A stretch of DNA of 64,000 bases from Clostridium_AW sp963515715 (lineage in GTDB: Bacteria > Bacillota > Clostridia > Clostridiales > Clostridiaceae). Location: NCBI RefSeq assembly GCF_963515715.1, contig NZ_CAUPZS010000002.1, positions 62,001-126,000 on the forward strand, written 5' to 3'. The notes under the pieces were generated by a model. The model saw only the letters and a program-made list of their open reading frames with translations, was not told the DNA's origin and made no database searches. This document shows, piece by piece, positions 34,696 to 43,380 of this stretch (position 1 is its first letter; every line of letters starts with the position of its first letter). A program made the translations under genes and the position numbers.

Positions 34696-36783
34696 TTAAA
34701 TAATATTGTATTTTTCATCTAGAAGCTCACATGCTTTAATTCCAAATTCAGTGATTTCTGTACCGCTACGTCCTAAAAGTATGGTGACCATATTTAAGGA
34801 TTCTAAGTTTTTAAGGATAGTTCGAACTTCTTGAGGAGAAATTATTAAACCTTCTTTTTGTAAAAGCTCAGAAATGCTTCTTCTACCAAGCTTTACACCC
34901 GTTTTTTTATTTGTTTCAAGTAATTTTAATATACTATAGTAATTTTTAAGATTAGTATGCTTCTGATTAATAAGACATAGAAACAGTTTGTTTTCTTCAT
35001 CTTTAAGAATAGGTTGACAATACTCATCTTCATCAATAAATTGACGAGCAATATCAACATCAACTTCATCTACATCTAGGCAGGTTAATCGTTCTACAAA
35101 ATTTCCTAGTTCACGGACATTACCTTCCCACTTGCAATTTTTAATTAGATCCATGGCTTCTTTGGTAATTTTAAAGCTTGAATGAAAACGCTCTTTAAGT
35201 TGTTCAATAAGTAGAGGAATATCATCTTTGCGCTGGCACAGTGGAGGTATATTGATAGAAAGAACATTAAGTCTGTAATACAAATCTTGACGAAATTTAC
35301 CTTGCTTTATTAACGCTTTAAGATTTCTGTTTGTAGCGGAGATAATTCTAACGTCAACATTAATTACACTATCACCACCAATACGAATAACCTCTTTTTC
35401 TTGTAAAACACGGAGTAGCCTTGACTGTAAACGCAAGTCCATTTCACTAATTTCATCTAAGAACAATGTACCCTTATGAGCTTGTTCAAAATATCCTGGT
35501 TTTCCACCTTTTTTTGCCCCTGTAAATGCCCCTTCGCTATAACCAAAAAGCTCACTCTCAAGAAGATTTTCAGGAATTGAAGCACAATTTATAGCTATAA
35601 ATGGTTCATCTCTACGATTAGAACTATTATGTATGGATTGTGCAAAAAGTTCTTTTCCTGTACCACTTTCACCACAGATCAGTACTGATGAATCAGATAA
35701 TGCCATCTTTTTTGACGTTGCTTTAAGCATTTCCATCTGCTTACTTTTGCCTGCAATATCATTAAAGGAGTACTTAGCAACATGACCCTTTGCAATAATT
35801 TGCTTGCGAATTTTATGTTGTTCTTTTTCTATATCCGTAAATTCTCTGATAAGAATAATTGTTCCTAAGGCTTCAGCCCCATCAAATAGTGGATAAAAAG
35901 ACACGCTTAAAAGCCGTGAGTTAAAGGTTATAATTTTATCCTTTTGTGCTATTTCTAAAGAAGTAACAAGGGAATTATAAAATTCAGATAGCACATCTTT
36001 AAGTTTCCAACCTATAACAAGCTTCTTATCTATACTTAGCATTTTTTCTGCTGACTTATTTATAAAGCTTATATTACCACCATAATTTAGAAGCAAAATT
36101 CCGCCATCAAAAATTTGCATTATTAAATCAAGTTTTTTCTCAAGTACGCTAACCTGTTCCCAAAGACGCTCTAAGCCAACATCACTTTGAGCAAGAAGTC
36201 CAAAACAGCTTTGAAACTCTTCGTTCTTAAGCATATCATCAAGATTTAAACGAACTGCAATATCAATAATAGTCCTCATGGAAAGTACCCTATTGCCAAT
36301 GTCTATAATATTATTTACACCAGAAGGAACAAGGGAGGTTTCTCCAGGAGTAATAGCTAAATCATATGGAGGAATTGTTGAAATTGTAGGATAAACAGGG
36401 AACATATTGATATGAGTAATACCGGAATTATAAATTAATGCAATAGTTTCTACAGCCATTTCAAGAGTAGTATTAACAAGCATAGCACTAGTGCCAACAG
36501 GAATTTTTCTTAATTTTTCAAGAGAGTCCTTGGTTAAAGTAATATCTGCTATGACTATATCATCATAATTGCTTATGTAAGCTTTAACAATTTCATATAT
36601 TGAATGTGTCGATGCAATGATAAGGTCACAAGCAATGCTAGTAAGATTGCTATCTTCCACAGAATAAACTTCTAGTGATATATTTTCCTTAAAAAGTTTT
36701 TTAAGCTGTGAGGCATAAAACTGTGCTGTCATTTTTGTATATGCAATAACCGCTACTTTCCCAACTTCATTGCTCCAATTCAA
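34696..36783 (-). CDS. Sigma-54-dependent enhancer-binding regulator with PAS domain and atypical C-terminus
   Basis: About 695 residues from the TTG at 36783 (GTGGTG six bases upstream; the frame extends to TTG 36801). In the 701-residue numbering: an N-terminal PrpR/sensor-like alpha/beta domain (1-190), PAS (225-325, ILLLNYGGNISFINKSAEKM), then AAA+ with Walker A GESGTGKE at 377-384, GAFTGA at 424-429 (sigma-54 contact) and TLFLDEISEM Walker B. The last ~80 residues (GRRSISELLQKEGLIISPQE, ILKNLESLNMVTILLGRSGT) form a winged-helix-like region instead of the usual Fis-type HTH. It most likely activates the divergently spaced promoter at 34441 of the desulfhydrase/antiporter unit, like cysteine-responsive EBPs of clostridia. 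Confidence 0.9.
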   Translation of the reverse strand: MNWSNEVGKVAVIAYTKMTAQFYASQLKKLFKENISLEVYSVEDSNLTSIACDLIIASTHSIYEIVKAYISNYDDIVIADITLTKDSLEKLRKIPVGTSAMLVNTTLEMAVETIALIYNSGITHINMFPVYPTISTIPPYDLAITPGETSLVPSGVNNIIDIGNRVLSMRTIIDIAVRLNLDDMLKNEEFQSCFGLLAQSDVGLERLWEQVSVLEKKLDLIMQIFDGGILLLNYGGNISFINKSAEKMLSIDKKLVIGWKLKDVLSEFYNSLVTSLEIAQKDKIITFNSRLLSVSFYPLFDGAEALGTIILIREFTDIEKEQHKIRKQIIAKGHVAKYSFNDIAGKSKQMEMLKATSKKMALSDSSVLICGESGTGKELFAQSIHNSSNRRDEPFIAINCASIPENLLESELFGYSEGAFTGAKKGGKPGYFEQAHKGTLFLDEISEMDLRLQSRLLRVLQEKEVIRIGGDSVINVDVRIISATNRNLKALIKQGKFRQDLYYRLNVLSINIPPLCQRKDDIPLLIEQLKERFHSSFKITKEAMDLIKNCKWEGNVRELGNFVERLTCLDVDEVDVDIARQFIDEDEYCQPILKDEENKLFLCLINQKHTNLKNYYSILKLLETNKKTGVKLGRRSISELLQKEGLIISPQEVRTILKNLESLNMVTILLGRSGTEITEFGIKACELLDEKYNII

Positions 36784-36915
36784 TAAAATCACCACTTTCA
36801 ATTTAACTTTATGGCAACATTTTAATATAATGGCTAGAATAATACAAGAAACAGAAGTGGCTAGTTATTCTACTAATAAAGGAAAATAATCTAAAAAGAG
36901 AAGAAGGATATGATA

Positions 36916-37143
36916 TTACTCATATCCTCGCTGCTTATCAACAGCTTCATCTTTAATTTCTGCTCTCATACCGCTAAGTGCATCTAATCTTCTTTCGTTT
37001 TTTTCCTCCAAAGAATTTTTTGTTTTTTCATCATCTGTTTTTTCAATCATTTCTTCTGCAAGATTATAGTTTTGAATAGTTTTGTCGATATTGTATTGAA
37101 TTTTTTCCACATTATCTCTTCTATCATCTGGTTTGTTTTTCAT
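36916..37143 (-). CDS. tlp: Small acid-soluble spore protein Tlp
   Basis: 75 residues from the ATG at 37143 (CTAGGAGGTGATAA upstream; the longer frame to 37194 is not needed). The sequence KPDDRRDNVEKIQYNIDKTI, EKNERRLDALSGMRAEIKDEA is the Tlp pattern (thioredoxin-like SASP family, named for limited similarity only). Expressed late in the forespore in Bacillus. It shows that the organism sporulates. Monocistronic. Confidence 0.9.
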   Translation of the reverse strand: MKNKPDDRRDNVEKIQYNIDKTIQNYNLAEEMIEKTDDEKTKNSLEEKNERRLDALSGMRAEIKDEAVDKQRGYE

Positions 37144-37230
37144 ATATTTATCACCTCCTAGATATTTTGCGACGGAGGATAATATAATATACATTGTATT
37201 AGGTAAATCATATCCAATAGATATTATGTA

Positions 37231-38292
37231 TTATTTAAGCCATTCCGGAGAATCTTTTATGTATGGGCGGATATTGTATTTATTTCTATAATCCTTTAAA
37301 CAATCAATAACGGCATTTTTATTTCCATTAAAGCTTTCTATTTCGCTCATATCTATTCCTTGACTAAATGGACAGCTATTTATACATATACCACAATCGG
37401 TTCCAAGACTTCTCCATCTATCGTAGCAATTTTCCTGATTTATTTGCCACCTAGTAACTCCGTCAATGTTTTCTTTTTCACCTTTGGGTATTGATTTGCC
37501 AGGGCAAGTTATAGCGCAGTTATTACATAGTCTACAAAATTCTTCTAGGCCGAAATCTATAGGTGAATCTTCTGTTAGCTCTAAATCGGTAGTAACTACT
37601 CCAAGTCTTATACGAGAGCCATACTCTTTTGTGGTTAGTATACCATTTCTCCCTATTTGACCTAGTCCAGCATCTCTACCTACTAAAGAGGCTACAATAA
37701 GATAGTTTGCATCCATGTGATTTCTAGCGTTATAACCTAATTCTCTTATATAATAGGATAAAACCATGCCTATAATTGAAGTATTTACATAACCCTTAGA
37801 GGTTTCAATTATTTCTGATATTTGAGGAGATCTATTTATCATATCTTTATCCATTTCTACGGCAAAAACTATTCCATAAGGCATCAGATTATCTACTTTT
37901 TCTCCATATACTTCTTCATGCCTTCCTCTGTGGCTGTAGTAATGATAATCTTTCATTTTTAGAGTTCCCACTAATTTTGCTCCATAATAAGTTGCTAAGC
38001 CTTTTAATCTTTCTGTAGCTAATTCCTTATCTATTGGAGTTTTAACATTACTTACTTCTCCTTCAGAAAAGTTTTTAATATCTCCTAAAAATTTAAAACA
38101 AGCAGTTGCTATAGGAGAATTGATAGGATTATAAGACATGGTTCCAGGGCCACAAAGATTAGGTTTTTTTCTTATTTCATTATCAATATCTAATTTATCG
38201 GAATTTCTACTATAATATTCTTCATAAGGAAAGGTACCTTCAATGTAATTCATTCTTGCAAACATGGTATCTCTCTCATCAATTCTTTTCAT
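37231..38292 (-). CDS. 4Fe-4S protein related to reductive dehalogenase / epoxyqueuosine reductase family
   Basis: 353 residues from the ATG at 38292 (AAAGGGG nine bases upstream; the ATG at 38301 is too close). Two ferredoxin clusters near the C-terminus: CRLCNNCAITCP and CGICINSCPF. A central region (GYNARNHMDANYLIVASLVGRDAGLGQIGRNGILTTKEYG) resembles the cobalamin-binding domain of the COG1600 family. There is no Tat signal, so it is not a respiratory dehalogenase; a cytoplasmic redox role is likely. Not QueG itself by layout. Monocistronic. Confidence 0.8.
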   Translation of the reverse strand: MKRIDERDTMFARMNYIEGTFPYEEYYSRNSDKLDIDNEIRKKPNLCGPGTMSYNPINSPIATACFKFLGDIKNFSEGEVSNVKTPIDKELATERLKGLATYYGAKLVGTLKMKDYHYYSHRGRHEEVYGEKVDNLMPYGIVFAVEMDKDMINRSPQISEIIETSKGYVNTSIIGMVLSYYIRELGYNARNHMDANYLIVASLVGRDAGLGQIGRNGILTTKEYGSRIRLGVVTTDLELTEDSPIDFGLEEFCRLCNNCAITCPGKSIPKGEKENIDGVTRWQINQENCYDRWRSLGTDCGICINSCPFSQGIDMSEIESFNGNKNAVIDCLKDYRNKYNIRPYIKDSPEWLK

Positions 38293-38515
38293 GAAAATCA
38301 TCCCCTTTTCATTAATAACTTTATAATATAGTAAAAAGTGTGTAGTGTGAAGTGAGAATAATATTTTATATAATTAAAAGGAATTATAATAAATATGTAG
38401 AAATTTTAAGTTATAATCGTCCACTGAAAGGATCATTAACGAAAATAATCATTGACCAAAGAGGAAAATAATCATTGGTTAAAAATAATTAAGAATAAAA
38501 CTGAGGAGGGCAAAT

Positions 38516-39295
38516 ATGAATCCAGTTATTGATGTAATAAATAAAAGAGTGTCCCTTAGAAAATATGCACAAAAGGACATATCAAAGGAGCATTTAGATT
38601 TAATAATTGACTCTGCAATAAAGGCTCCTACAGCGGGAAATCAATGTCTATATTCTATTATTATGATTAAAGACAGTGAAACAAAGGAAATTTTAAGTAA
38701 ATCCTGTGACAACCAACCTTTTATTGCAAAGGCACCATTAATCCTTATCTTTGCTGCAGATCAACAAAAGTGGTTTGACTATTATGAGCATAGAGGGGTT
38801 AAGGAATACGCAAAGAAGGAGAATATTCCATTTGAGGCACCTCAGGAATCGGACTTTATACTGGCTTGTGAGGATGCACTTATAGCTGCACAAAATGCTG
38901 TTATTGCAGCTGAGTCACTGGGCATAGGTTCTTGCTACATAGGGGATATAATTGAAAACTATGAATTCCATAAAGAACTTCTTAATTTAGAAGATTGGGT
39001 ATTTCCAGTGTGCATGTTATGCTTTGGATACTATGAAGAAGATTTCAAAAGGGTTTATAGAAAGAGATTTGATAAGAAATTTATAGTATTTGAGGAGAAA
39101 TATAAAAAACTTACTACAGATGAATTAGAGGAAATGTTTGAGGAAAAGGAAAAGCGTTATGTTGAAAATAATAAATATAATGCAGAGAATTTTGCTCAAA
39201 TGTTTTATGCTAGAAAAACAGGAGCGGAATTTAGCAGGGAGATGGCTAGGTCTATGAGAGTAGCTCTTAAGAAATGGGACGGAAGAAAACTGTAG
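38516..39295 (+). CDS. NAD(P)H nitroreductase family protein
   Basis: 259 residues. FMN-binding motifs: RVSLRKYAQKDIS at the N-terminus, APTAGNQCLYSIIMI near residue 36, and ALIAAQNAVIAAESLGIGSCYIGDI near 120 (NfsA/FRP-like). The ~70-residue charged tail (EEKEKRYVENNKYNAENFAQ) is longer than in typical nitroreductases. GAGGAGGGC precedes the ATG. The family reduces nitroaromatics, quinones or flavins; physiological substrate unknown. Confidence 0.88.
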   Translation: MNPVIDVINKRVSLRKYAQKDISKEHLDLIIDSAIKAPTAGNQCLYSIIMIKDSETKEILSKSCDNQPFIAKAPLILIFAADQQKWFDYYEHRGVKEYAKKENIPFEAPQESDFILACEDALIAAQNAVIAAESLGIGSCYIGDIIENYEFHKELLNLEDWVFPVCMLCFGYYEEDFKRVYRKRFDKKFIVFEEKYKKLTTDELEEMFEEKEKRYVENNKYNAENFAQMFYARKTGAEFSREMARSMRVALKKWDGRKL

Positions 39296-39325
39296 AACGT
39301 ACATTTATATAATCTTTTATAGGGA

Positions 39326-39402
39326 CAAATAGGGGACGGTTAATGACTTTTAAGCTTTTAGACAAGCATTATAGTGAAAAGTTGATAACTGTCCCTTTGT
39401 TT
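39326..39402 (+). terminator. Long hairpin terminator
   Basis: AGGGGACGGTTA ... TAACTGTCCCT with a long inner segment that also pairs (GACTTTTAAG / AAAAGTTG), then TTGTTTT. Confidence 0.65.
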
Positions 39403-39416
39403 TAAATCCTTTAGTT

Positions 39417-39716
39417 TTAGAATTTTTTCATAATAAATGCCAATAAAAAAGCAAAAATAAAGGTAACAATAGATGTTAAAGCAAGGGTATTTATCCAAGT
39501 TTTCCCCAAAATTTTTTGCTTATATTGATATACTGTCATGATGAAACCACTTATGATAACTATCATAAGTAAATCAAAAGGTGCTTCATTGAACCTTATT
39601 CCCCTATACACAACATTAAGGAGTAATGCAAATGCAATGAAATTATATCCAAATTTGTAACTAGCATTTTCAATAAAAGTTGTTCTTTCATCTTTTTCTA
39701 CTATCTTATTAATCAT
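39417..39716 (-). CDS. Small membrane protein paired with XRE regulator
   Basis: 99 residues from the ATG at 39716 (GAGGTTAAAAATA upstream), overlapping the end of the XRE gene by eight bases. Hydrophobic segments near residues 22-38, 42-62 and 72-92. The initial INKIVEKDERTTFIENASYK with DERT is common in small membrane partners of XRE regulators (DUF2178-like). Function unknown. Confidence 0.7.
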   Translation of the reverse strand: MINKIVEKDERTTFIENASYKFGYNFIAFALLLNVVYRGIRFNEAPFDLLMIVIISGFIMTVYQYKQKILGKTWINTLALTSIVTFIFAFLLAFIMKKF

Positions 39717-39936
39717 TATTTTTAACCTCCTCAAGATAAAATAAATCTTCGAATTTTTTATCAAGTACTGTTGAAAGGATTAATGCTAATTTTGCAGTAG
39801 GACAGTACTGACCTGTTTCAATAGAACTAATTGTTTGTCGGGTTACACCTGCAAGTACAGCCAGTTGTTCCTGTGAAAGGTTTTTTTCAGCACGAGCTAC
39901 TTTTAATCGATTCATTAATTGTATATTTTCATTCAA
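39709..39936 (-). CDS. XRE-family helix-turn-helix regulator
   Basis: 75 residues. LKVARAEKNLSQEQLAVLAG, VTRQTISSIETGQYCPTAKL and ILSTVLDKKFEDLFYLEEVK, the short YozG-like form. GGAGGTGATG precedes the ATG. Coupled to a downstream membrane protein gene. A promoter and two tandem 12-bp repeats are visible upstream and may be its operator. Confidence 0.9.
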   Translation of the reverse strand: MNENIQLMNRLKVARAEKNLSQEQLAVLAGVTRQTISSIETGQYCPTAKLALILSTVLDKKFEDLFYLEEVKNND

Positions 39937-39946
39937 ATCATCACCT

Positions 39947-40009
39947 CCATTAATTGAACCATTAATTAAACCTTAGTTAAATGGTAACATATAGAAATAT
40001 ACATGTCAA
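39947..40009 (-). promoter_or_regulatory. Promoter and tandem 12-bp sites of the XRE unit
   Basis: On the minus strand TTGACA (40009-40004), 17 bases, TACCAT (39986-39981). Downstream, two adjacent 12-bp copies, CCATTAATTGAA and CCATTAATTAAA on the plus strand at 39947-39970, one helical turn each. Confidence 0.55.
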
Positions 40010-40202
40010 GTACACTTTGCAAAATGACAAGTAAACTTATAATCCAATTGTGTTGAATAATATGAATTCAATACAATAGAGTAAGATATTCACTAAAAAC
40101 TGAGGGGTTGAAATATAGAAAGACATTAATTCACAAAAAGATTCTCTTGACAAGCCCTAGAAATATGTGTAATATTAACTTTAAAATTAAATAAAAAATT
40201 AA

Positions 40203-40396
40203 TCTTATCAAGAGTGGTTGAGGGACTGGCCCAATGAAACCCGGCAACAGCTAGTTTAAAGCGTTAAACTAGAAATGTGCTAATTCCTGCAGGAGATATC
40301 CTGAAAGATAAGAAGTGAAGTGGACTATTTAAATTAATAGTCTGTTTAGTAGACATATAACTGCTTCTTATCGAAAGATTTGAGCAGTTTTTTTAT
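40203..40396 (+). promoter_or_regulatory. SAM-I (S-box) riboswitch with terminator
   Basis: Core motifs are all present: CTTATCAAGAGTGGTTGAGG, GACTGGCCCAATGAAACCCG, GCAACAG, GTGCTAATTCCTGC and GAAAGATAAG closing P1. GATAAGAAG (40307-40315) is fully complementary to CTTCTTATC (40364-40372), the antiterminator pairing. The terminator is AACTGCT (40359) with AGCAGTT (40383), then TTTTTTATTTTT. SAM binding would stop transcription of metY. Confidence 0.95.
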
Positions 40397-40450
40397 TTTT
40401 AAAAATGCTGACTAAATTACACTGTTAAACTGATAATGTATTAAATTCAT

Positions 40451-40647
40451 TATCAAGTGATTCTTAGGTTCAGATGGAGTTTGCTTAAAAGGAATACTTA
40501 CTCCAGCTGAAGCTTAGAAGAACTTATCCAGGGACGTAGCATCCGTTATGCACAGCATAAGAACTCTAAATCGCTGAAGCTCAAGAATTCTAATATCTCT
40601 CACTTGTAGAAGATGAGAGTGTTACGGATGGTAGTCATCGGATAAAT
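40451..40647 (+). repeat. Structured repeat family B, copy 3, with ~47-bp insert
   Basis: Near-identical to 34471-34620 except for an insert at about 40550-40596 in the tip region. It lies between the riboswitch terminator and the metY start, and its last base is 22 bp before ATG, in the same direction as the gene. Confidence 0.8.
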
Positions 40648-40668
40648 AAATTTAAGGGGGAAAAATAA

Positions 40669-41955
40669 ATGGCAAATAATTTGAATTTTAACAAGGGGAC
40701 AATATGTGTACAAGGAGGATACAATCCAAAGTCAGGGGAGGCGAGAATTTTACCAATATACCAAAGCACGACGTATAAGTATGATGATCCAGATGAATTA
40801 GCTGCATTGTTTGACTTAAAGGCAGAAGGGCATATGTATTCAAGAATAAGCAATCCTACAGTGGCTGCCTTTGAAGAAAAGATTAATGAATTGGAAGGTG
40901 GAGTTGGGGCTCTTTCATTAGCATCAGGACAGAGCGCAGTAGCACTATCCATACTAAATGTCTGCAAAAATGGGGACCATATCGTAGCTGCCTCAACACT
41001 TTATGGTGGAACATTTTCGCTGTTATCAACAACCTTAAAGAGGTTTGGAATTAGTGTAACCTTTGTGAATCCTGACTCTAGTGAAGAGGAAATATTCAGC
41101 TGCTGTAATGACAACACTAGAGCAATCTTTGGAGAAACTATAGGAAATCCAGGATTAAATATATTGGACTTTGAAAAGTTCTCTAAAATTGCAAAGAAAG
41201 TAGAGGTACCATTTATCGTGGATAACACCCTAGCAACACCATATTTATGTAATCCACTTAAGCATGGAGCAGATATAGTTATTCATTCCACAACAAAATA
41301 TATTGATGGTCATGCAACTAGCTTAGGAGGAATTATAGTAGATGGAGGAAATTTCAACTGGAAGAATGGAAAGTATCCTGACTTTACAGAGGCAGATTCA
41401 AGTTATCATGGAATTAAATATGCAGAAACTTTTCAAAATGCTGCCTATATAGTAAAAGCTCGTGTTCAGTTATTAAGAGATTTAGGACCATGTACCAGTC
41501 CTTTTAATGCATTCTTACTTAATCTAGGAGCTGAAACCCTTCATTTACGAATGGAAAGACACAGCTACAATGCTTTAAAATTAGGAGAATTCTTAGAACA
41601 GCATGACAAAGTTAATTGGGTAAACTATCCTCTTCTTGAAAGTCATGATAGCTACCTTTTAGCTAAAAAATATTTACCTAAAGGGGCTAGCGGTATTTTA
41701 ACCTTTGGAGTAAAAGGAGGAATTGAGGCTGGAAAACAGTTTATTAGAAATTTAAAATTAGCTACCCTAGTTGTGCACTTAGGAGATGCTAGAACCACGG
41801 TAATTCACCCAGCTAGTACAACTCATAGGCAACTTAATGAAGAAGAACAGTTATCTTCAGGAGTTACATCAGATTTAATAAGAATCTCTGTAGGAATTGA
41901 AGATATTGAAGATATTATAAAGGACTTCGATGAAGCGTTAAAAAAATTAGATTAA
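40669..41955 (+). CDS. metY: O-acetylhomoserine sulfhydrylase
   Basis: 428 residues, the length of MetY rather than the ~380-residue MetB/MetC. Cys/Met-metabolism PLP fold: PIYQSTTYKYDDPDELAALF, YSRISNPTVAAFEEKINELE, then the PLP-lysine motif HSTTKYIDGHATSLGGIIVD and the end RISVGIEDIEDIIKDFDEAL. It makes homocysteine from O-acetylhomoserine and sulfide. AAGGGGGAAAAATAA precedes the ATG. Control is by the SAM riboswitch upstream. A sulfide source is the D-cysteine desulfhydrase-like enzyme 7 kb away. Confidence 0.95.
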   Translation: MANNLNFNKGTICVQGGYNPKSGEARILPIYQSTTYKYDDPDELAALFDLKAEGHMYSRISNPTVAAFEEKINELEGGVGALSLASGQSAVALSILNVCKNGDHIVAASTLYGGTFSLLSTTLKRFGISVTFVNPDSSEEEIFSCCNDNTRAIFGETIGNPGLNILDFEKFSKIAKKVEVPFIVDNTLATPYLCNPLKHGADIVIHSTTKYIDGHATSLGGIIVDGGNFNWKNGKYPDFTEADSSYHGIKYAETFQNAAYIVKARVQLLRDLGPCTSPFNAFLLNLGAETLHLRMERHSYNALKLGEFLEQHDKVNWVNYPLLESHDSYLLAKKYLPKGASGILTFGVKGGIEAGKQFIRNLKLATLVVHLGDARTTVIHPASTTHRQLNEEEQLSSGVTSDLIRISVGIEDIEDIIKDFDEALKKLD

Positions 41956-41968
41956 AATTAATTTAAAT

Positions 41969-42006
41969 AAAAAGGTCTTCTTATCTGCGGGTAAGAAGAC
42001 CTTTTG
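41969..42006 (+). terminator. Terminator of metY
   Basis: AAAAGGTCTTCTTA pairs with TAAGAAGACCTTTT around TCTGCGGG. Confidence 0.9.
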
Positions 42007-42176
42007 TTATAATGAAGTTATATTCATACCGTATTAGAGAAATTTAGTGCGGTTTTTATTTTTTATTTTACTAAAGCCAAAATCCATTCTTCCACGTCTA
42101 ATGAGTAGAGAGGGGGATAAAGATGAATATGTTTATTTGACTTTAGATGCAGTTTTATAAATCTTATATATAAGTT

Positions 42177-43079
42177 TTACATAATTATTTTTTTTATTAT
42201 TGGTACATAAATATACATAGAAAGTTTTTTGCATTCCCAAGAGTGGCAGAGTTCATCGTAGAACTCAAAGTCTAGTTTTGAATCATCAATTTCATATCCA
42301 GAGATTGGGAACCACTCTTCAAGTATATACTTCCAAGTACCTTCGATTGAGCTTACAAAATCATCCTCATCTACAGGGGGAGTGGTAAATACTGCATAGG
42401 TAGCGGCAGGTACTTCAAGCTTATACATATCTTCTAAAGCATTATCGAAGTTTGAAACTTCTACTCCTAATACGTAGGAGAATTGGTCAGTTTCCATATT
42501 TGTATTTATGCAAATACCATATTCGCCATGTTTAGGTGGACTTTGAGTTTCATACAATTTAGCTTCCTTACCTTCAATATTGCATTGGTCCCAAAATCCA
42601 GGAATATCTCTAGTATGAGCATTGTTTCTCAAGGTAGTTTTAAATTGATATCCAACTATTTTAAAAGCATCTCTTTTAAGTATTTTAGGTTCCATTATAA
42701 CCCCTCCGATTCTATTCTCTCTTAATTTTTTTAGATTAATTTTCTGTGGAAAACTTATGGACATATGCATTCGATAAAAGTTTGGTGCATATCCAAAGTG
42801 TTTTTTAAAGGCTTTTGTAAATCCAGAATGAGTCTCAAAGCCATAATTTAATGCTATATCAAGTATTTTTCCTCCATTGCTAAGCTCATAAAGGGCATAT
42901 TGCAGTTTTCGTCTTGTAACATATTCCATTACAGGCAGTCCAACAAAGCTATTGAATACTCTGTAATAGTGGTAGGTTGAAAATCCTGCAATTTTAACTA
43001 ACTCATTCACAGTTATTTTTTCAATAATATTATCATCGATATAGTCTATTGTTTTTTGTATTAAATCTATATAATCCAC
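42177..43079 (-). CDS. AraC-family regulator with GyrI-like effector domain
   Basis: 300 residues. Two helix-turn-helix motifs in the first 105 (ITVNELVKIAGFSTYHYYRV and ILDIALNYGFETHSGFTKAF), then a GyrI/SOUL-type effector-binding domain (EPKILKRDAFKIVGYQFKTT, PAATYAVFTTPPVDEDDF, FEFYDE). This is the Rob/BltR-like layout, in which the second domain binds hydrophobic or cationic ligands. AGGAGGTACC precedes the ATG. No obvious target next to it. Confidence 0.9.
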   Translation of the reverse strand: MDYIDLIQKTIDYIDDNIIEKITVNELVKIAGFSTYHYYRVFNSFVGLPVMEYVTRRKLQYALYELSNGGKILDIALNYGFETHSGFTKAFKKHFGYAPNFYRMHMSISFPQKINLKKLRENRIGGVIMEPKILKRDAFKIVGYQFKTTLRNNAHTRDIPGFWDQCNIEGKEAKLYETQSPPKHGEYGICINTNMETDQFSYVLGVEVSNFDNALEDMYKLEVPAATYAVFTTPPVDEDDFVSSIEGTWKYILEEWFPISGYEIDDSKLDFEFYDELCHSWECKKLSMYIYVPIIKKIIM

Positions 43080-43380
43080 TAGAGGTACCTCCTACAATAA
43101 AGAAATTGCCGTACGATAATTATATATTAACATAGGTATGAAGAGACTTCTTTTCCTATTTTGCTAAGGTATGAAATTTCTACTATAATCTATAGCTCTT
43201 TAAGATTACCTTGCTGTATATTGGTCCATAAGTTGGAATTATGATAAAATTAATAGAGAATATTAATAATAGATGTGAGAGTTTTATCTGAATTTATCTC
43301 TTCTAAATTAAAATCATATAGCCAAGAGAAATTGAAGTAAGGTACAGAATATAAGAGAGGAAGAGAAGAAAGGAAGAATT
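43080..43380. other. Intergenic region, no gene
   Basis: 300 bp between divergent genes. A possible promoter for corA is TTGGTC (about 43221), 18 bases, TAAAAT (about 43245). No Mg2+ riboswitch (M-box) pattern was recognised. Confidence 0.4.

Noticed and set aside
37231..38292. Respiratory reductive dehalogenase
   Set aside because: It lacks a Tat signal peptide and a membrane-anchor partner gene; the similarity is limited to the shared Fe-S and central domains.
43080..43380. Mg2+ (M-box) riboswitch before corA
   Set aside because: None of the conserved M-box blocks could be recognised in this spacer.
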